Assembly: GCA_020351445.1 (NCBI GenBank)
Contig: CP070713.1
Span: 3,414,227-3,455,161 of the forward strand
Source of the DNA: Myxococcales bacterium
GTDB taxonomy: Bacteria > Myxococcota_A > Polyangia > Polyangiales > Houyiibacteriaceae
DNA length: 40,935 nucleotides
Direction: 5' to 3'
The stretch's first letter is position 1, and each line of letters starts with the position of its first letter. Both the position numbers and the translations under genes were made by a program. Shown here piece by piece: positions 35,092 to 40,935 of this stretch. A model generated the notes under the pieces. It did no database searches. It saw nothing but the letters and a program-made list of their open reading frames with translations, and had not been told where the DNA came from.

Positions 35092-36270
35092 TTAGCCGCC
35101 GCTTATCGCGTCGGCGTGCAGCGGGGGGGTGTCGTCGGTCAGGCGGTTTTCGAGGAAGCCCTCCGGTAGGGACACCCTTTGGCGGCCCGCGGTTTTGCCG
35201 CGGGGGACTCGCATGGCCTGCGGGGGGAAGGGTTCTGATGAGTTGGCGGAGCGGAGCACTTCTTCGAGGTCCGCCAGCGCGGTGACGCGCATGAGGCGGG
35301 AGCGCAGCTTGGCGCTGTCGCGGAACCCCTTCGTGTACCAACTGCTGTGACGGCGGAACATGCGCATCGCTGGGGCCTCGCCAGCCCAGTCACTCAGGAG
35401 GGTCGCGTGCTCGATTGCGATGTCGGCAACCTCACCGAAGCACGGAGGGTCTTGCGGCTCGCTGCCTTCGAAAACATCGGCCAGGTCCCGGAACAGCCAC
35501 GGTCTACCGAGACAGCCGCGGCCGATCACCACGCCGTCGCAGCCTGTGGTACGCATCATGCGAAGCGCGTCGTATGCCTCCCAGATATCCCCGTTCCCAA
35601 GTACGGGGATCGTTTGGACGCGTTGCTTCAGTCGTGCGATCGCGTCCCAACGCGCTTCGCCATCGTAGAGCTGCGCAGCGGTGCGCGCGTGGAGTGCGAC
35701 GGCCACGCAGCCTTCCTCTTCCGCGATCCGGCCCGCGTCCTCGTAGGTCAGCAGGTTGTCGTCGATACCCATCCGGAACTTGATGCTCACCGGAATCTCG
35801 CCAGCGTTTTGCACCGCCGCCCGCACGATGTTCGCAAGCAACCGAGGCTTTGCAGGAATCGCCGAGCCGCCACCTTTACGTGTGACCTTGGGGACGGGGC
35901 AGCCAAAGTTCATGTCGATGTGGTCGACATGCCCCTCGCCGACGAGCCATTTCACCGCTTCGCCGACGTAGTAAGGGTCGACGCCGTAGAGCTGAAGGCT
36001 TCGCGGTGATTCGTCCTCGCCGAACTCCGCGAGCATGAGCGTTTTGGCCCGGCCTTCGACGAGCGGTCGCGCTGTGATCATTTCACTGACGTAGAGCCCG
36101 GCGCCAAACCGCCGGCAAATCGAACGAAACGGCCAGTTCGTGACCCCTGCCATCGGGGCCAGCACGACGGGTGGCCACACGGAGAACGGACCGATGGCGA
36201 CGGGTGCAAACTCCGCACGACGCGCCGACGGCACGTCGCGATTCACCTCGCTTTTGTACACCTGATCCAT
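35092..36270 (-). CDS. dusB: tRNA-dihydrouridine synthase
   Basis: FMN enzyme reducing uridine to dihydrouridine in tRNA. The 392 residues have APMAGVTNWPFR (38-49), the catalytic Cys124 in NFGCPVPKVTRKGGGSA, the FMN-binding IKFRMGIDD, LHARTAAQLYDG, and GNGDIWEAYDAL, then the helical C-terminal domain. The sequence order is that of DusB rather than DusA or DusC, though bacterial subfamilies are hard to split by eye. About 50 C-terminal residues beyond the usual end (PFPPQAMRVPRGKTAGRQRV onward) are an extension. Flanked on both sides by GGGGAC-type repeats. Confidence 0.92.
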   Translation of the reverse strand: MDQVYKSEVNRDVPSARRAEFAPVAIGPFSVWPPVVLAPMAGVTNWPFRSICRRFGAGLYVSEMITARPLVEGRAKTLMLAEFGEDESPRSLQLYGVDPYYVGEAVKWLVGEGHVDHIDMNFGCPVPKVTRKGGGSAIPAKPRLLANIVRAAVQNAGEIPVSIKFRMGIDDNLLTYEDAGRIAEEEGCVAVALHARTAAQLYDGEARWDAIARLKQRVQTIPVLGNGDIWEAYDALRMMRTTGCDGVVIGRGCLGRPWLFRDLADVFEGSEPQDPPCFGEVADIAIEHATLLSDWAGEAPAMRMFRRHSSWYTKGFRDSAKLRSRLMRVTALADLEEVLRSANSSEPFPPQAMRVPRGKTAGRQRVSLPEGFLENRLTDDTPPLHADAISGG

Positions 36271-36289
36271 CGATGGATTAACCCTTTTG

Positions 36290-36310
36290 AAAAGGGGACT
36301 GTCCCCTTTT
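36290..36310. terminator. Perfect AAAAGGGGAC/GTCCCCTTTT palindrome
   Basis: Two 10-base arms around one central base, ending in T residues on either strand. It begins three bases before the amidotransferase stop region in sequence and lies between that gene and the dus start, so on the minus strand it can end the amidotransferase transcript. The loop of one base means the hairpin must open some inner pairs. It also looks like a dispersed REP-type repeat. Confidence 0.6.
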
Positions 36311-36313
36311 TGC

Positions 36314-37165
36314 TCAGTTGACTACGGAGAGGTGGCGGTGGCCGCTGGTGCGCAGGAGTTTCATGCGCCAGTCGACGCCGATGAGCTCGCCGGGCTCCAG
36401 CGGAAGCCAGATGTTTTCACCCATGATCGTCTCGCTCGAGAAGATGAGGTGGTTGACGTAGCCGGTTTCGGAAGGCCCTTCACACTCCGGCGACAGGCTA
36501 GGACAGGTGTCACGATCTGCGCACTTCGTTTTGTACGTCGACCAGTAGAGCTCTTTGCCGCCCTCCGCCGCTACCATCGTCGTTCCGTCGGTGACGATCA
36601 TCGTGAGCAGCGATGGTTCCTTTTCGGAATCGTTGTCGCAGATCGCGCGCACGTGCTCCAGTGTCGACTGGAGCGCCATCGAGGTCTCTTCGACGCCAAT
36701 CCGTCCCGACAGTGGACCGTGCTGTGAAAGGTGCGTCAGGAACAAGTAGAACAAGACCTCGCTGTCCGTATCGCCCAGGATGTATCGCCGGAGCATGGGT
36801 GCGATACGTTGCACGAGCTCGGACCGGTGCTCGGGAAAGTTCTGGATGTCACCGTTGTGGGCCATCACCCACTTGCCATGCTGGAACGGATGGCAGTTCA
36901 GCACCGAAATCTCGCCGTTGGTGGCGCGCCGAACGTGGGCCAGCACCGTCTCGGAGGCAACGATGCCGCTCACGCGATGGAATAGCACATCGTCGAGAGC
37001 CGTCGCCGGGCTCCGCGTGATGTGAGGCGCGCCGTCGACATAGAAGGCCACGCCCCAGCCGTCGCGGTGGTCGTTGCTCTGCGTGCCGAGCGCATTGTCG
37101 GCATCCATCAAAGACCGGTGCACCTGGCTCTGAATCACACTGCGAAACCCGAACAAGCGGCACAT
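36314..37165 (-). CDS. Class II glutamine amidotransferase (YafJ/EgtC-like)
   Basis: A 283-residue protein beginning MCRLFGF; Cys2 becomes the N-terminal nucleophile after Met removal. Other active-site stretches: HRDGWGVAFY (33-42), HVRRATNGEISVLNCHPFQH (77-96), MAHNGDIQNF (100-109) and LGDTDSEVLFY. Such stand-alone N-terminal-nucleophile amidohydrolases include EgtC (gamma-glutamyl removal in ergothioneine synthesis) and YafJ of unknown role; no egt gene is nearby, so the substrate is open. Divergent from the biotin carboxylase with 82 bases between. Confidence 0.87.
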   Translation of the reverse strand: MCRLFGFRSVIQSQVHRSLMDADNALGTQSNDHRDGWGVAFYVDGAPHITRSPATALDDVLFHRVSGIVASETVLAHVRRATNGEISVLNCHPFQHGKWVMAHNGDIQNFPEHRSELVQRIAPMLRRYILGDTDSEVLFYLFLTHLSQHGPLSGRIGVEETSMALQSTLEHVRAICDNDSEKEPSLLTMIVTDGTTMVAAEGGKELYWSTYKTKCADRDTCPSLSPECEGPSETGYVNHLIFSSETIMGENIWLPLEPGELIGVDWRMKLLRTSGHRHLSVVN

Positions 37166-37202
37166 AACCCGCCCATTTTGACACGAAGTGCCGTGCGATG
37201 CT

Positions 37203-37221
37203 CCCTCTGCTGTTCAGAGGG
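37203..37221. other. Short perfect stem-loop in the divergent gap
   Basis: CCCTCTG (37203-37209) and CAGAGGG (37215-37221) form a 7-base stem with loop CTGTT, 26 bases before the biotin carboxylase start. No T-run follows on either strand, so it could be a leader structure or an operator for that gene rather than a terminator. Confidence 0.45.
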
Positions 37222-37247
37222 CGGGCGCGGTGTTAAGGTGCGCGCCA

Positions 37248-38596
37248 GTGAAGCGATTTCGGCGCCTTTTCATCGCGAACCGCGGCGAGGTCGCGGCCCG
37301 CATCGCCAGGACCTGCGACACCCTCGGCATCACACCCGTGTTCGGCGTGTCGGACGCCGACCGCGCTGCTCCGTACGTGCGGAACCGCGAATCGGTGGTG
37401 CTCGGCCCATCGCGGTCGAGCGAGAGCTACCTCGCGAGAGAGCGGATCGTGCAAGCCGCCGTGCAGACGCAATGCAGTGCGCTTCATCCGGGCTGGGGCT
37501 TCCTTGCCGAGGACCCGCTGTTTGCCTCGCTGTGCGAAAGCCATGGCGTGACCTTCATCGGTCCGCCTGCCGCGGTGATGCAGAGGCTCGGCCGCAAGAC
37601 TCCAGCGAAGGCTGCAATGGCTCGCGCGGGGTTGAAGCTGATCCCCGGGAGCGATGGCGTGTTGCGGGACGTCGCGCATGCGCGTGAGGTAGCCGATGCG
37701 ACTGGGTTTCCAGTCTTGTTGAAGGCCGAGAGCGGTGGCGGCGGTCGCGGGATGCGTATCGTCCGCGCCGCTGCCGAGGTGAAAGATGCCTACGATTCGG
37801 CGCAGGCCGAGGCTCTCGCCAGCTTTTCCGACGACCGTCTCTACCTCGAAAAGCTGATCGAGGGCGGGCGTCATATCGAAATCCAGCTGCTCGCCGACCA
37901 GTACGGCCACGTCGTGCACCTCGGAGAGCGCGACTGTTCGGTGCAGCGCAAGCACCAGAAGTTGATCGAGGAGTCGCCGGCGCTGGCATTGAACGACGCA
38001 GAGCGCGAGAAGACCCTCGCCGCCGCCGTTCGCGCAACGCGTGCGATCGGCTATGTCGGCGCAGGCACGATGGAGTTTTTGCTCGACGACGGTGGGGAGC
38101 TCCGCTTCATGGAAATGAACGCGCGACTGCAGGTGGAGCACCCCGTGACCGAGATGAGGACGGGAGTCGACCTGGTGGAGGCGCAGATTCGCATCGCAGC
38201 CGGCGAACCGTTGTGGCTCTCTCAGGAAGACATCGCCCTTCGCGGGCACGCGATCGAGTGCCGTATCAATGCGGAGGACCCGTCGAACGGGTTTTCGCCG
38301 AGTCCAGGTGTCATTGGACGATGGCAGGTCCCCGCGTCGGGCGACGATCGCGTTCGCATCGACACACACGTCGAGCCTGGTTACGAAGTGCCGCCTCACT
38401 ATGACAGCTTGGTCTGCAAGGTGATCGCCTGGGGAGAGGATCGCGACGCAGCGTGCGATCGCTTGACCGCGACCTTGCAGAACATCCGCTGCGAGGGCAT
38501 CTCGACTACGATTCCAATGCATCTTGCGGTCCTCGGCTCGAAGGAGTTCCGAGGGAATCGGTACGACACAAGCGCCGTGCCGGGGTGGGAGAGCTA

Positions 38597-38597
<1 letters not shown>
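37248..38597 (+). CDS. accC: Biotin carboxylase subunit
   Basis: ATP-dependent carboxylation of the biotin carrier, the first half-reaction of acyl-CoA carboxylases. The 449 residues match E. coli AccC in length: [20 protein letters not shown] (9-28), [10 protein letters not shown], the ATP-grasp glycine loop [12 protein letters not shown], the metal and base region [16 protein letters not shown], and [17 protein letters not shown] near the end. GTG at 37248 matches the family start. It overlaps the next gene by one base (TAATG), so all three carboxylase genes are co-transcribed. Confidence 0.94.
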
Positions 38598-40323
<1,726 letters not shown>

Positions 40324-40327
<4 letters not shown>

Positions 40328-40914
40328 CCGATGCCGGCCATGTTCTGCGCGCGCGTGCCGGCGATGAAGGGACGAGCGACCTGCTGGCCCCGAGTGTCGG
40401 GATCTTTACGCCCGTGGTCGCTGAGGGAGAGCTCGTTTCGGCTGGGCAGTCGATCGGCACGATCGAAGTGCTCGGTGTTCGACGAGAGCTCACCGTTCCC
40501 AATGGGGTCGCAGGCCGCGTCACCAACCGTGTCGGTGGCGGGCGAACCCGTGTTCCCGTTCAGCATGGGGATGCGTTGCTCACGGTTTCGATCGCTGCGA
40601 TCGGACGGGTCTCCGAGGTAGCTGCCACCGCCGCCGGCGAGACCGAAGGGACGCTCTCGTTCATTGCGCCGATGAGCGGCCGCTTCTATGGCCGGCCGTC
40701 CCCGACGGAGCCGCCGTTCGTTGTGGCGGGCGACATCGTTCAACGCGGGCAGACCGTCGGCCTGCTCGAGGTGATGACAACCTTTAACCGCCTCGTGTAC
40801 CAAGGCGATGCGCTGCCCGAGGGTGCACCGATCGAGCAGGTCGTACCGAGCGATGGCGACGACGTCGTCCGGGGGGATGTGATCTTGGCGCTGCGATCTT
40901 CGGCTGAGAGTTGA
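40324..40914 (+). CDS. Two-domain biotin-carrier-like protein without acceptor lysine
   Basis: A 196-residue protein of two biotinyl/lipoyl-type folds. Domain 1 (about 20-90) has [13 protein letters not shown] and [15 protein letters not shown]; domain 2 (about 110-192) has the AccB hallmark [20 protein letters not shown] and [13 protein letters not shown]. The biotin-acceptor lysine of EAMKM would fall at Gly51 in domain 1 and Thr152 (codon ACA) in domain 2, and neither is lysine. The DNA reads GAG GTG ATG ACA ACC there. ATG overlaps the carboxyltransferase stop by four bases. As read, it cannot be biotinylated in the normal way. Confidence 0.85.
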
Positions 40915-40935
40915 AGTGGGCGCGCGCATGGTGGA

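Noticed and set aside
37178-37206. Promoter with perfect TTGACA before the biotin carboxylase
   Set aside because: No acceptable -10 box lies 15-19 bases downstream.

Overview
The window is GC-rich, densely coded and entirely bacterial, with no rRNA, tRNA, insertion sequence, phage gene or CRISPR array that I can see. The gene mix points to a Gram-negative, probably aerobic bacterium. It includes a full moxR-bat aerotolerance locus, SurA-type periplasmic chaperones, lipoprotein and periplasmic signal peptides, C5-type haem synthesis, acyl-CoA metabolism and a detached F0 gene group (I, a and c subunits). Myxococcota (former Deltaproteobacteria) is my best guess from this style of genome; it is inference, not proof. 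No gap between genes exceeds 300 bases; the two largest are 13419-13682 and 14691-14944.

Left part (1-13.4 kb). A minus-strand run reads UPF0262 protein, two unknown proteins, glutathione reductase (gor), PAPS reductase (cysH) and a metallophosphoesterase cut by the window edge. An APP1-like HAD phosphatase converges tail to tail on a HEAT-repeat protein. Behind the latter lie mfd (transcription-repair coupling factor) and a CPA2 cation/proton antiporter. Divergent from the antiporter are an acyl-CoA dehydrogenase and a tiny LuxR-type helix-turn-helix protein.

Middle (13.6-26.7 kb). A luciferase-like oxidoreductase is followed by a strikingly long minus-strand transcription unit: moxR, DUF58, a BatD/DUF4381-like protein, batA, batB, batC, batD, batE, a lone receiver-domain protein, two parvulin-type foldases and a crotonase-fold enzyme. 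Most junctions overlap by 1-4 bases, so translation is probably coupled. The job suggested is envelope protein quality control and stress tolerance run by a MoxR ATPase and von Willebrand proteins.

Right part (26.8-40.9 kb). hemL and a promoter precede atpZ-atpI-atpB-atpE, then a CcmE of the rare CxxxY kind, a lysine/alanine-rich coiled-coil exported protein, and an mrfA-mrfB pair (helicase plus RNase H-like exonuclease, a DNA repair pair known from Bacillus). After dus and a class II glutamine amidotransferase comes a three-gene acyl-CoA carboxylase operon: biotin carboxylase, a GcdA-like carboxyltransferase, and a two-domain carrier protein whose biotin-acceptor lysine is missing.

Most noteworthy: the lysine-less biotin carrier; two intergenic elements made of 7-8-base GCGGTTT-like units in inverted arrays (14753-14925 and 26716-26780); CxxxY CcmE; a crotonase lacking both catalytic glutamates; a c-subunit of ATP synthase with a signal peptide and a sodium-type ligand set; and mrfAB outside the Bacillota.
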